A DNA stretch of 64,000 nucleotides, taken from the NCBI RefSeq assembly GCF_028023555.1, contig NZ_JAQIOY010000002.1:682001-746000 (forward strand), in the 5' to 3' direction. Origin of the DNA: Thalassococcus_A lentus. GTDB lineage: Bacteria; Pseudomonadota; Alphaproteobacteria; Rhodobacterales; Rhodobacteraceae. Positions 15,905-23,625 of the stretch are shown piece after piece (position 1 is the first letter of the stretch; each line of letters opens with the position of its first letter). The translations under genes were made by a program, and so were the position numbers. The notes beneath the pieces were generated by a model. It saw nothing but the letters and a program-made list of their open reading frames with translations, had not been told where the DNA came from and ran no database searches.

Positions 15905-18133
15905 ATGGCAAGTATCGGAAAAATCGCACGTCGTACCTTCTTGTTTGGCGCTGTTGCCGTCGCAGGCGGCGCGGCTTTTGGCGCTTGGTACGTTGCCAAA
16001 CCGGCCCCGAACCCACTCGATCCGGCAGACGGCTCGCTCAATCCCTTCGTGGTGATCAATGGCGATGGCATTGCGCTGATCGCACCGCGCGCAGAAATGG
16101 GTCAGGGCACCCACACCACGTGGGCAGCTCTGCTGGCCGAGGAACTGGACGTCACTCTGGATCAGGTTTCGGTCATTCACGGCCCGCCTGCACAGGCCTA
16201 TTTCAACAGTGCAATGATGTCCGAAGCCCTGCCGTTCAAAGGCTATGACGCGTCCAGCTTCCAGCACAGTCTGGGGCAGATGCTGGGCCAGCTGGGCAAG
16301 GTCTTCAACATGCAAGTCACCGGCGGCTCAACTGCCATGAAAGATGGCTTTGAACGCATGCGTGTGGCCGGTGCCGGCGCACGCGAAATGCTCAAACAGG
16401 CGGCTGCGGACCGGCTGGGCGTTTCGATTGCCGATCTCAAGACCGAAGCTGGGCAGGTCATCGCCCCGGATGGTACGGCTCTGGACTATGCGGATCTGGC
16501 TGCCGAGGCTGCCCAACTGGATGCCCCAAAGGTCACGCTGCGACCACGTTCGGAATGGACCTTGCTGGGCAAGACTCTGCCCCGCGTCGATATCCCGGGC
16601 AAAAGCACCGGAACCGCTGAATTTGGCATCGATGTGCGTCTGCCGGGCATGAAATTCGCGGCTGTGCGCATGGCGCCCACCCGCGCGGGCATGAAGAGCT
16701 TTGACGGCTTTGAGGCCTCCAGAATGGCAGGCGTTGAAAAGGTCATCGATCTGGGTGACGGCGTTGCCGTGATCGCGTCGAACACCTGGCTTGCGCAGCA
16801 GGCCGTGGATTCGATCCCGATCGAATGGGAACCGGCCGCCTATCCAGCCGATACGGACGGTATGTTCGCGGCACTCGAAGCGGGCTTTGATCTCGATCCT
16901 GACAGCACGATGCGGGATGACGGCGACGCAGCCAGCCTGCCCGTCGAAGGGGCCATCACGGCTGAATACCGCGTTCCGTTTCTGGCACATGCAACCATGG
17001 AGCCGATGAATGCGACCGCGTGGTTCGACGGAGGCAAGCTGCGCCTGTGGTGCGGCAATCAAGGCCCGACGTTCCTGCGCACCGCCTGCGCCGATGCGGC
17101 CGGGATCGCCGAAGAAGACGTGGACGTAACCGTCACCATGATGGGCGGAGGTTTTGGCCGCCGCGGCGAATTTGACTATGCCGTATTGGCCACGCGCGTC
17201 GCCAAGCAGATGCCCGGCACGCCAGTACAGGTCACATGGTCGCGCGAAGAAGACATGCGCCATGATTTCTATCGTCCCGCGGCCATGGCACGCATGCGCG
17301 CCGCGTTGACCGATGGCAAACCGAGCCACCTTGATGCGCAAATATCCGCGCCCTCGATTTCGGCGCAGGCCTTGGAACGCTGGATGGGTTTTGCGCCGTC
17401 CGGACCGGATCGCTCAATCGTCGATGCCGCGTTCAATCAACCTTACGGCATCCCGAACTATCGCGTGCGTGGGCACCGGGCCGATGTGAACCCGCCCATG
17501 GGGTTCTGGCGGTCCGTCGGCGCCAGCTTTAACGGGTTTTTCCACGAATGCTTCATGGACGAAATCGCCCACGCAGCGGGCGTAGACCCGATGCAGATGC
17601 GTCTGGATCTGACCCGTGATGAATGGCTGCCTGCCTTCCTGTGCCTCGAAGCTGTCCGGGATATGTCCGGCTGGACCGGCAGCACGCCGGACGGTGTCGG
17701 GCGCGGGCTGGCCATGGTTTACAGCTTTGGCACCCCGACGGCCATGGTGGTCGAGGTCAAGGATGAAGACGGCCTGATCCGCATGACCAACGCCTGGATC
17801 GCAGCCGACCCGGGCATCGCACTGGACCCCGGCAATGTCGAGGCACAGTTGACAGGTGGCATGGTCTACGGTCTGTCCGCCGCGATCGGCGAGCAGATCA
17901 CCTTTGCCGATGGCATGGTTGAGCAGGGCAACTTCCCGGATTACGAGCCGCTCCGCATGCCGCAAATGCCTCAGGTCGCCGTGCAAATTCTGGAAAACCA
18001 GGAACACCTGCAAGGCATCGGCGAACCCGGCACACCGCCGGCAGCCCCGGCACTGGCCAATGCGATCTTTGATCTGACCGGCCAGCGTATCCGCGAAATG
18101 CCCCTGAACCAGCACGTCGATTTCTATATCTGA
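15905..18133 (+). CDS. Molybdopterin-binding subunit of molybdenum hydroxylase (IorB-like)
   Basis: Large catalytic subunit, 742 residues. It opens with a twin-arginine signal (RRTFLFGAVAVAGGAAFG), so the complex is folded with its cofactor in the cytoplasm and exported. Family motifs include APRAEMGQGTHTTWAALLAE, the cofactor loop GGGFGRRGEFDYAV and IGEPGTPPAAPALANAIF. Architecture (Tat signal, two MPT-binding halves) is that of the isoquinoline 1-oxidoreductase beta / membrane-bound aldehyde dehydrogenase branch. The substrate cannot be read from sequence; N-heteroaromatics or aldehydes are family precedents. The operon is closed by a strong terminator at 18154. Confidence 0.92.
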   Translation: MASIGKIARRTFLFGAVAVAGGAAFGAWYVAKPAPNPLDPADGSLNPFVVINGDGIALIAPRAEMGQGTHTTWAALLAEELDVTLDQVSVIHGPPAQAYFNSAMMSEALPFKGYDASSFQHSLGQMLGQLGKVFNMQVTGGSTAMKDGFERMRVAGAGAREMLKQAAADRLGVSIADLKTEAGQVIAPDGTALDYADLAAEAAQLDAPKVTLRPRSEWTLLGKTLPRVDIPGKSTGTAEFGIDVRLPGMKFAAVRMAPTRAGMKSFDGFEASRMAGVEKVIDLGDGVAVIASNTWLAQQAVDSIPIEWEPAAYPADTDGMFAALEAGFDLDPDSTMRDDGDAASLPVEGAITAEYRVPFLAHATMEPMNATAWFDGGKLRLWCGNQGPTFLRTACADAAGIAEEDVDVTVTMMGGGFGRRGEFDYAVLATRVAKQMPGTPVQVTWSREEDMRHDFYRPAAMARMRAALTDGKPSHLDAQISAPSISAQALERWMGFAPSGPDRSIVDAAFNQPYGIPNYRVRGHRADVNPPMGFWRSVGASFNGFFHECFMDEIAHAAGVDPMQMRLDLTRDEWLPAFLCLEAVRDMSGWTGSTPDGVGRGLAMVYSFGTPTAMVVEVKDEDGLIRMTNAWIAADPGIALDPGNVEAQLTGGMVYGLSAAIGEQITFADGMVEQGNFPDYEPLRMPQMPQVAVQILENQEHLQGIGEPGTPPAAPALANAIFDLTGQRIREMPLNQHVDFYI

Positions 18134-18153
18134 CCGTTGGAACGATGATTAGG

Positions 18154-18182
18154 CGCCCGGCCCCACGTGGCCGGGCGTTTTT
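18154..18182 (+). terminator. Terminator of the molybdenum hydroxylase operon
   Basis: CGCCCGGCC (18154-18162) pairs perfectly with GGCCGGGCG (18169-18177) around a 6-base loop, followed at once by TTTTT. It sits 20 bases after the IorB-like stop codon. Confidence 0.9.
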
Positions 18183-18204
18183 CGTTTGGCCCGCGGACAC
18201 TGCA

Positions 18205-18828
18205 CTAAGGCCGCGCAAAATCCTGTGCACTCAGACGTCCCTGAACCAGCAAATGCTGGAAAACCCGCGCAACCGATTGCGCATCCCCCAAAGCATCGTG
18301 CGCCTGTTCGCCCTGCTCGGGCAAATCGAAATACGGCAGCATCGTATGGCTGCGCATCTGCAGGATATCCTCGACCGGCACACCGGCCTGCATCATCAGG
18401 CTTGGCCCATTTCCAAACTGGGTCGCAGGCATCGGCGGAGCAATCCCTTCGACATAGCAGCTGATTGCCACTGCGTGGAACTCATCCTTGCCCCAGGCCC
18501 AGACGGGCGCGCCCCTGCAGTAATCCGCGAACCGCTCCAGTGCCTCGGCCAATGGCACGCCATCACGCGCCACCGCATCGGCGCTCAAACCCGTCAGTTT
18601 ACAAAAGAAGGCCGAGGGCTGGATCGCCTCTCCAAACCTGTCGCGCGGCCGAACCAGCATCCTGAACGGTGATGAAATTTCAAAGGTCCCTGTCATAGAC
18701 AGACGGACTGCCCCCAACTGAACCAAAACCGGATCAGGATCGGTGGGACCGCACCACATGCGCTGCATCGCGCCTTGATCTGTCAGAAATTCCGCGTCCC
18801 AAACGATGATTTCGCTCGGAACCGCCAT
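18205..18828 (-). CDS. 3'-5' exonuclease of the DnaQ/RNase T superfamily
   Basis: 207-residue protein with the DEDD exonuclease layout: Exo I in VWDAEF (Asp11, Glu13), a middle segment with WAWGKDEFHAVAIS in the Exo II position, and Exo III as HDALGDAQSVARVF with the His and Asp of the DEDDh type. It could trim RNA or DNA ends; the short free-standing form is not tied to polymerase III here. It starts 3 bp after the stop of the C26 amidase gene and is probably co-transcribed with it. Confidence 0.8.
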   Translation of the reverse strand: MAVPSEIIVWDAEFLTDQGAMQRMWCGPTDPDPVLVQLGAVRLSMTGTFEISSPFRMLVRPRDRFGEAIQPSAFFCKLTGLSADAVARDGVPLAEALERFADYCRGAPVWAWGKDEFHAVAISCYVEGIAPPMPATQFGNGPSLMMQAGVPVEDILQMRSHTMLPYFDLPEQGEQAHDALGDAQSVARVFQHLLVQGRLSAQDFARP

Positions 18829-18831
18829 CGG

Positions 18832-19608
18832 TCAGGCGCTGCGCTTGTGCGGCAGCCCGCGTCCATCCGACCAAGCCCGGACAGCCTCGCCAAAGGCGGC
18901 GAACAGGGGCCGGGACACCGGGTCATTTGCAGCATCCCATTCCGGATGCCACTGCACCGAAAGGGTGAAACCCGGCGCGTCCTTGATGAAAATTGCCTCA
19001 GGCGTTCCATCTGGCGCATGGCCATCAATCTCGACCCGCGCGCCGGCAGTCTTGATCCCCTGCCCGTGCAATGTGTTGGTCATCACTTCGCGTGCGCCAA
19101 ACAGACGGTGAAACACACCGCCCTCACTCAATGTCACGATATGGCGCAGTGCGAATTTTTCTTCCAGCGAGCCGTCCGGCGGCATGCGATGGTTGTCACG
19201 CCCCGGCAAATCACGGATTTCCGGGTAGAGCGTTCCGCCCATGGCCACGTTCACTTCCTGAAAGCCGCGGCAAATTCCAAGAAAAGGCTGCCCCCGCTCC
19301 ACGCAGGCCCGTACCAGCGGCAGGGTGATCGCATCACGGGCGCGGTCATAATCGCCATGGGCATCCGTGTGCTGCTCCCCATATTCTTCCGCATGCACGT
19401 TGGGGCGCCCGCCCGTCAGCACAAAGCCGTCACAAACCTCCAAAAGCTCTTGCACCGAAACAAAGCGCGGGTCCGCAGGGATCAGCAGCGGCAGACATCC
19501 CGAAACGTCCGAAACCGCTTCGGAATTCATCGTACCGCCTGCATGCGCGGGGTACTGATCATTGATCAGATATTGGTTGCCGATAATTCCGACGATGGGG
19601 CGGGTCAT
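18832..19608 (-). CDS. Gamma-glutamyl-gamma-aminobutyrate hydrolase family protein (peptidase C26)
   Basis: Class I glutamine amidotransferase-fold hydrolase of 258 residues. The nucleophile elbow is FLGICRGFQEVN, with the His-Glu pair in SVQWHPEWD. GGRPNVHAEEYG and LHGQGI are typical of PuuD-like enzymes that release GABA or other amines from gamma-glutamyl conjugates in polyamine degradation. No puuA/puuB genes are adjacent, so the exact substrate is open. The start at 19608 gives the usual N-terminus RPIVGIIGN. Confidence 0.88.
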   Translation of the reverse strand: MTRPIVGIIGNQYLINDQYPAHAGGTMNSEAVSDVSGCLPLLIPADPRFVSVQELLEVCDGFVLTGGRPNVHAEEYGEQHTDAHGDYDRARDAITLPLVRACVERGQPFLGICRGFQEVNVAMGGTLYPEIRDLPGRDNHRMPPDGSLEEKFALRHIVTLSEGGVFHRLFGAREVMTNTLHGQGIKTAGARVEIDGHAPDGTPEAIFIKDAPGFTLSVQWHPEWDAANDPVSRPLFAAFGEAVRAWSDGRGLPHKRSA

Positions 19609-19675
19609 GCGCGGGCCTCTTTGGCACTACTCAAAGGCTATGTACCCCACATCTGCGGCCGGCGAAAGATGTGCC

Positions 19676-19734
19676 GCGCGCCTCAGCGCGCAACACCTGT
19701 GCAAAGGCCTGTCACTGCCTGCAGATTAATCTGC
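19676..19734. repeat. Hairpin and 14-bp palindrome between C26 and HbpS-like genes
   Basis: GCGCGC-CTCA-GCGCGC (19676-19691) is a short hairpin, and GCAGATTAATCTGC (19721-19734) is a perfect palindrome 13 bp beyond the HbpS-like stop. Either could terminate that gene on the reverse strand or serve as an operator for the C26 gene; neither has a convincing U-tract. Confidence 0.4.
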
Positions 19735-19747
19735 GCAGCGCTACTGA

Positions 19748-20176
19748 TTACAGATCGGCCACAAGACCGACAGCTTCCACCGCGGCTTTGCCCGCCGCCG
19801 CATCATTGTCCGAGGTATCCCCTGTCACGCCAACTGCCCCCAGCACCGCGCCTTTGGAATCGCGTAGCAAAATGCCGCCGGGCACCGGAATAACCTGTCC
19901 GCCAAAGACACCGTTCACAGCGGCCATGAAATAGGCCTGGTCTTCAGCGCGCTGCATCTGCGCACTGCCCGGCATCCCCAGCATCACGGCGCCGTAGGCC
20001 TTGCCGTGGGCAATCTGAAACCGGCCCGGGCTGGCACCGTCTTCGCGCTCAAAGGCCATCACGTGGCCCCCCGCGTCCAGCACCACGACGGACAAAGGCT
20101 TCAGCGCCATCTCGCGCCCCTGCTCCAGTGTCTTGCGAATAATCGTGCGCGCGCGGCGCAAAGATAGGTTGGCCAT
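19748..20176 (-). CDS. GlcG/HbpS family heme-binding protein
   Basis: 142-residue protein of the GlcG/HbpS (DUF336) family, recognised from LSVVVLDAGGHVMAFEREDG, the AHGKAYGAVMLG segment and the conserved end VPVPGGILLRDS-like loop, GAVGVTGDTSDND. HbpS of Streptomyces is an oligomeric heme- and iron-binding redox sensor; GlcG of E. coli is an uncharacterised member of the glycolate operon. Here it lies 212 bp downstream of malate synthase G, echoing the glcG-glcB pairing. The start at 20176 has AAGGAG; the longer frame to 20344 runs through a structured spacer and is rejected. Confidence 0.88.
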   Translation of the reverse strand: MANLSLRRARTIIRKTLEQGREMALKPLSVVVLDAGGHVMAFEREDGASPGRFQIAHGKAYGAVMLGMPGSAQMQRAEDQAYFMAAVNGVFGGQVIPVPGGILLRDSKGAVLGAVGVTGDTSDNDAAAGKAAVEAVGLVADL

Positions 20177-20229
20177 CAGGAAAACTCCTTCATCCTGTCG
20201 ATTGTGTGTTTCTTCTCTGGTCAAATACT

Positions 20230-20277
20230 CCGGGGGCGCAGCGGGGCAAGACTCCGCTGCGGGGGCAGAGCCCCCGG
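20230..20277. repeat. Nested GC-rich hairpin element between glcB and glcG-like gene
   Basis: CCGGGGG (20230-20236) can pair with CCCCCGG (20271-20277), enclosing GCAGCGGGG (20238-20246) against CTCCGCTGC (20252-20260) and a GGGGGC-AGA-GCCCCC hairpin (20261-20275). It looks like the REP-like intergenic element I recall from Rhodobacteraceae genomes. It may attenuate readthrough or stabilise upstream mRNA. Confidence 0.6.
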
Positions 20278-20388
20278 TGCAAACCGGTCTGTCCTGCGCC
20301 CCACGGTCCATCCATAGGTTGGCGCGTGCTGGCAAAGCCGGCACGCGCCCACGGCGACCCGCAACGCGGGGCGCAAAACCTCTTTTCC

Positions 20389-22539
20389 TCAGCCCAGGCT
20401 GGCTTTCAGCTCAAGCCGGCGGCGATGCAGAACCGGCTCGGTATAGCCCGAAGGCTGCACCCGGCCTTCAAAGACAAGATCGCAGGCCGCCTGAAAGGCA
20501 ATCCCGTCAAAACCGGGCGCCATGGGGCTGTAGGAAGCGTCCCCAGCATTCTGCTGATCCACAACCTCGGCCATGCGTTTCATGATTTCCATCACCTCGT
20601 CGCGCCCGATAATCTCATGATGCAGCCAGTTTGCGATGTGCTGCGCCGAGATGCGGCAGGTGGCCCGGTCTTCCATCAGGCCCACATCGTTGATGTCAGG
20701 CACTTTCGAACAACCGACACCCTGATCAACCCAGCGCACCACGTAACCAAGAATGCCCTGCGCGTTGTTTTCCACTTCGCGCTGCACCTGCGGACCACTC
20801 CACTTGCGATAGGACGCCAGAGGTATGTCCAGAATGGTGTCCACATGCGCCCGGCGTCCGCCCTTGCGCAGTTTGTGCTGTACGGCAAAGACATCCACCT
20901 TGTGATAATGCAGGGCATGCAGGGTTGCCGCTGTCGGCGAAGGCACCCAGGCACAATTCGCACCCGACTTTGGATGTTCGATCTTCTGCTCGATCATGGC
21001 CGCCATCATATCCGGCATGGCCCACATGCCCTTGCCGATCTGGGCCTTGCCCGACAGTCCGCATTCAAGACCGATATCGACGTTGCGGTTCTCATAGCCG
21101 CCAATCCAGGCCTTGCGCTTGATAAAGTCCTTGCGGCTGAATGGCCCTGCTTCCATCGATGTGTGGATTTCGTCGCCGGTGCGATCCAGAAAACCCGTGT
21201 TGATGAAGGCCACGCGATGCTCGGCTGCCCGAATGCACTGCTTGAGATTCACGCTGGTGCGGCGCTCTTCGTCCATGATTCCCAGCTTTACGGTGTACTG
21301 CGGCAGCCCAAGAACCTGCTCCACGTGGCTGAAGATTTCATCAGCGAATGCCACCTCTTCGGGGCCATGCATCTTCGGCTTTACCACATAGACCGATCCC
21401 TGCGTCGAGTTGCGGGTGCCTTCGGTCTTGTTCAGATCATGCCGCGCAATCATCACGGTGATCATGGCATCCATTAGCCCTTCAAAGATCTCAGAGCCGT
21501 CCTTGAGCAAGATGGCCGGATTGGTCATCAGGTGGCCCACATTGCGCACCAGCATCAGGGCCCGGCCCTTCAGTGTGATCGGTCCGCCATCCGCACCGGT
21601 CAGCGCCATATCAGGGCTGAGCGAACGCGTGACGGTTTCACCGCCCTTTTCAAACGATTCCGACAGATCGCCCTTCATCAGGCCCAACCAGTTCGAATAG
21701 GCCTGCGCCTTGTCTTCGGCATCCACACAGGCGACGGAATCTTCGCAATCCATGATGGCTGAAATCGCAGATTCGAGACGCACATCAGCCAATCCGGCCT
21801 GATCGCGGGCACCAATGGGATGCGTGCGGTCAAACACCAGCTGCACGTGCAGGCCATTGTTGCGCAGAACAACGCTGTCCGGCGCCTTCGGGTGCCCGGT
21901 GTAGCCGATGAACTTCTCTGGCTGGCTCAGCGGCTGGTCATCGACCAGCAAAGCGCCCTTGTCCACAAAGTACCGCCGCGCATCCGCATGGCTGACACCA
22001 TCAACCGGAAAGGCTTCGTCCAGAAAGACCCGCGCCCGCGCAACAACCCGCGCGCCCCGGCCTTTGTCATATGGCCCCTTGGGCGCCGCGCTGCCCATGG
22101 CATCCGTGCCATAAAACCCGTCATAAAGACTGCCCCAACGCGCGTTGGCGGCATTCAGCGCGTAGCGGGCGTTGGTGATTGGAACAACCAACTGCGGGCC
22201 GGGAACCGAGGCAATCTCGGGGTCGGTATTCGCCGTCTTGATCTCGAATGCGTCACCCTCGGGCAGCAGATAGCCGATCTGTTCCAGAAACGCCTTATAG
22301 CCCTCGTGGTCATGCGGCTGGTTTGCATGCGCCTTGTGCCAATCATCGATCTGCTTTTGCAGGTCTTCGCGCTTTTCCAGCAGCGCCGCATTGCGGGGGC
22401 CAAAGTCATGGGCAAGCTCCGAAAGCCCGGCCCAAAACGCGTCTGCCTCGACACCGCTGCCCGGCAACGCCTGCGTTTCAATGAAATCCGAAAGGTGTTT
22501 GTCCACCTGCAATCCGTGACGATCTACCCGCTCAGCCAT
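20389..22539 (-). CDS. glcB: Malate synthase G
   Basis: Condenses glyoxylate with acetyl-CoA to malate, the exit of the glyoxylate and glycolate pathways. The 716-residue product has the length of isoform G. Motifs: GRGARVVARARVFLDEAFP, DCEDSVACVDAEDK, MHGPEEVAFADEIFSHVE, NTGFLDRTGDEIHTSMEAGP and the C-terminal catalytic region CAWVPSPTAATLHALHYH. The start at 22539 (MAERVDRHGL) follows AAGGGGAGAG; 30 extra codons upstream are unsupported. The GlcG-like gene follows it. No isocitrate lyase is seen nearby. Confidence 0.97.
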   Translation of the reverse strand: MAERVDRHGLQVDKHLSDFIETQALPGSGVEADAFWAGLSELAHDFGPRNAALLEKREDLQKQIDDWHKAHANQPHDHEGYKAFLEQIGYLLPEGDAFEIKTANTDPEIASVPGPQLVVPITNARYALNAANARWGSLYDGFYGTDAMGSAAPKGPYDKGRGARVVARARVFLDEAFPVDGVSHADARRYFVDKGALLVDDQPLSQPEKFIGYTGHPKAPDSVVLRNNGLHVQLVFDRTHPIGARDQAGLADVRLESAISAIMDCEDSVACVDAEDKAQAYSNWLGLMKGDLSESFEKGGETVTRSLSPDMALTGADGGPITLKGRALMLVRNVGHLMTNPAILLKDGSEIFEGLMDAMITVMIARHDLNKTEGTRNSTQGSVYVVKPKMHGPEEVAFADEIFSHVEQVLGLPQYTVKLGIMDEERRTSVNLKQCIRAAEHRVAFINTGFLDRTGDEIHTSMEAGPFSRKDFIKRKAWIGGYENRNVDIGLECGLSGKAQIGKGMWAMPDMMAAMIEQKIEHPKSGANCAWVPSPTAATLHALHYHKVDVFAVQHKLRKGGRRAHVDTILDIPLASYRKWSGPQVQREVENNAQGILGYVVRWVDQGVGCSKVPDINDVGLMEDRATCRISAQHIANWLHHEIIGRDEVMEIMKRMAEVVDQQNAGDASYSPMAPGFDGIAFQAACDLVFEGRVQPSGYTEPVLHRRRLELKASLG

Positions 22540-22828
22540 CGCTCTCCCCTTGCGTATTGTATGCAGCTGTCCACCATCTAGAAAACTTGTTTCCGATAGG
22601 CAACAGGCTGCAACGCGGAAGGCTTTCAAAAAGACCCGAATAATCGCCGAACCGCCCGGAATCGCGGCAAAGACCCACCTCTGGCATGCAATCTCTAGCC
22701 AAGACCGCTATCCCGAGAGGCTCTTGCGGCGTGATCTACAACGGGAACGCAATCTATTTTGTCATCAACCTGTTACATTCCCTCGGTAGGTGCAAAGTGC
22801 ATAGAAAGAGAAAACACAGGAGGCTCCG

Positions 22829-23476
22829 ATGACCTCTCTCGACAATCCGCTATGGGAGCGGATCGCAACGCACGAAATGCCTGAGGATGCCGCAGGCAAG
22901 CCGTTTCTGAAACAGATGATGGCCGAATACCACATCTCTCGGGACACCGCTGAAGTCGCGATTTCCGAATATCGCAAGTTCATGTACCTGTGCGCGACGC
23001 GGAGATCACGCAACGTGCCATCCAAAGCGGTAGATCTGGTTTGGCATCTGCACATGCAACACAGCCGCGACTATTGGGAAGTGTTTTGCGTGAAGCTGAA
23101 TAAACGCATACACCATAACCCCGGCGTGCCGCGTGCGCGTCACCTCGAAGACTACAAAGCCACTGTGGAAGCGTACAAAGACCTGTTTGGCACACCGCCC
23201 AAAGGCATATGGAAAGAACACAACAGGGTAAGCGCAGTGTTAAGCCTTGTGTTCTCGGCGGCGTTTGTATTCCTCGGGTTCATCGCCATGCTCTCGGGTT
23301 TCAATCCGATCTTCACTGCGGTTTTGCTCAGCCTGCCAATGCTAATACTTGCGAAGTCGCTGCTCAGCCTGACAAGCAGAGGAGAATTCACCCTGACCTT
23401 TGAAACCGGCGATCCCTTCTCAGACAACCAAGCTGGGGACTGCGGCTCAGGCGATTGCGGCGGATGCGGCGATTGA
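22829..23476 (+). CDS. Glycine-rich domain (GRDP/DUF1399-like) membrane protein
   Basis: 215-residue protein. Residues ~1-130 resemble the glycine-rich-domain/DUF1399 module, recognised from YRKFMYLCA and especially SKAVDLVWHLHMQHSRDYWE, a segment shared with plant GRDP proteins. Two hydrophobic helices follow (~residues 137-185). The protein ends in a short Cys/Gly tail, GDCGSGDCGGCGD, which could bind a metal or be modified. AGGAGG precedes the ATG at 22829. No neighbouring gene suggests a pathway: it stands alone, convergent with the ATM1-like exporter. Function unknown. Confidence 0.75.
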   Translation: MTSLDNPLWERIATHEMPEDAAGKPFLKQMMAEYHISRDTAEVAISEYRKFMYLCATRRSRNVPSKAVDLVWHLHMQHSRDYWEVFCVKLNKRIHHNPGVPRARHLEDYKATVEAYKDLFGTPPKGIWKEHNRVSAVLSLVFSAAFVFLGFIAMLSGFNPIFTAVLLSLPMLILAKSLLSLTSRGEFTLTFETGDPFSDNQAGDCGSGDCGGCGD

Positions 23477-23560
23477 TCTGATTAACCAGCCCAACAACCC
23501 GCACCAAAGAGGATCTTGTTAGCCGTTGGGTGGCAGATGCCAGTTCCCAATGAACAGCAC

Positions 23561-23586
23561 CCAGTTTCATGCATGGCAGAAACTGG
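23561..23586. terminator. Hairpin between convergent genes
   Basis: CCAGTTTC (23561-23568) and GAAACTGG (23579-23586) form a perfect 8-bp stem with a 10-base loop between the stops of the glycine-rich-domain gene and the ATM1-like gene. There is no clear T-run on either strand, so terminator function is tentative. Confidence 0.4.
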
Positions 23587-23625
23587 CAAACACGGGTCTA
23601 TTACATCGCTGGACGGAATCCGCTG

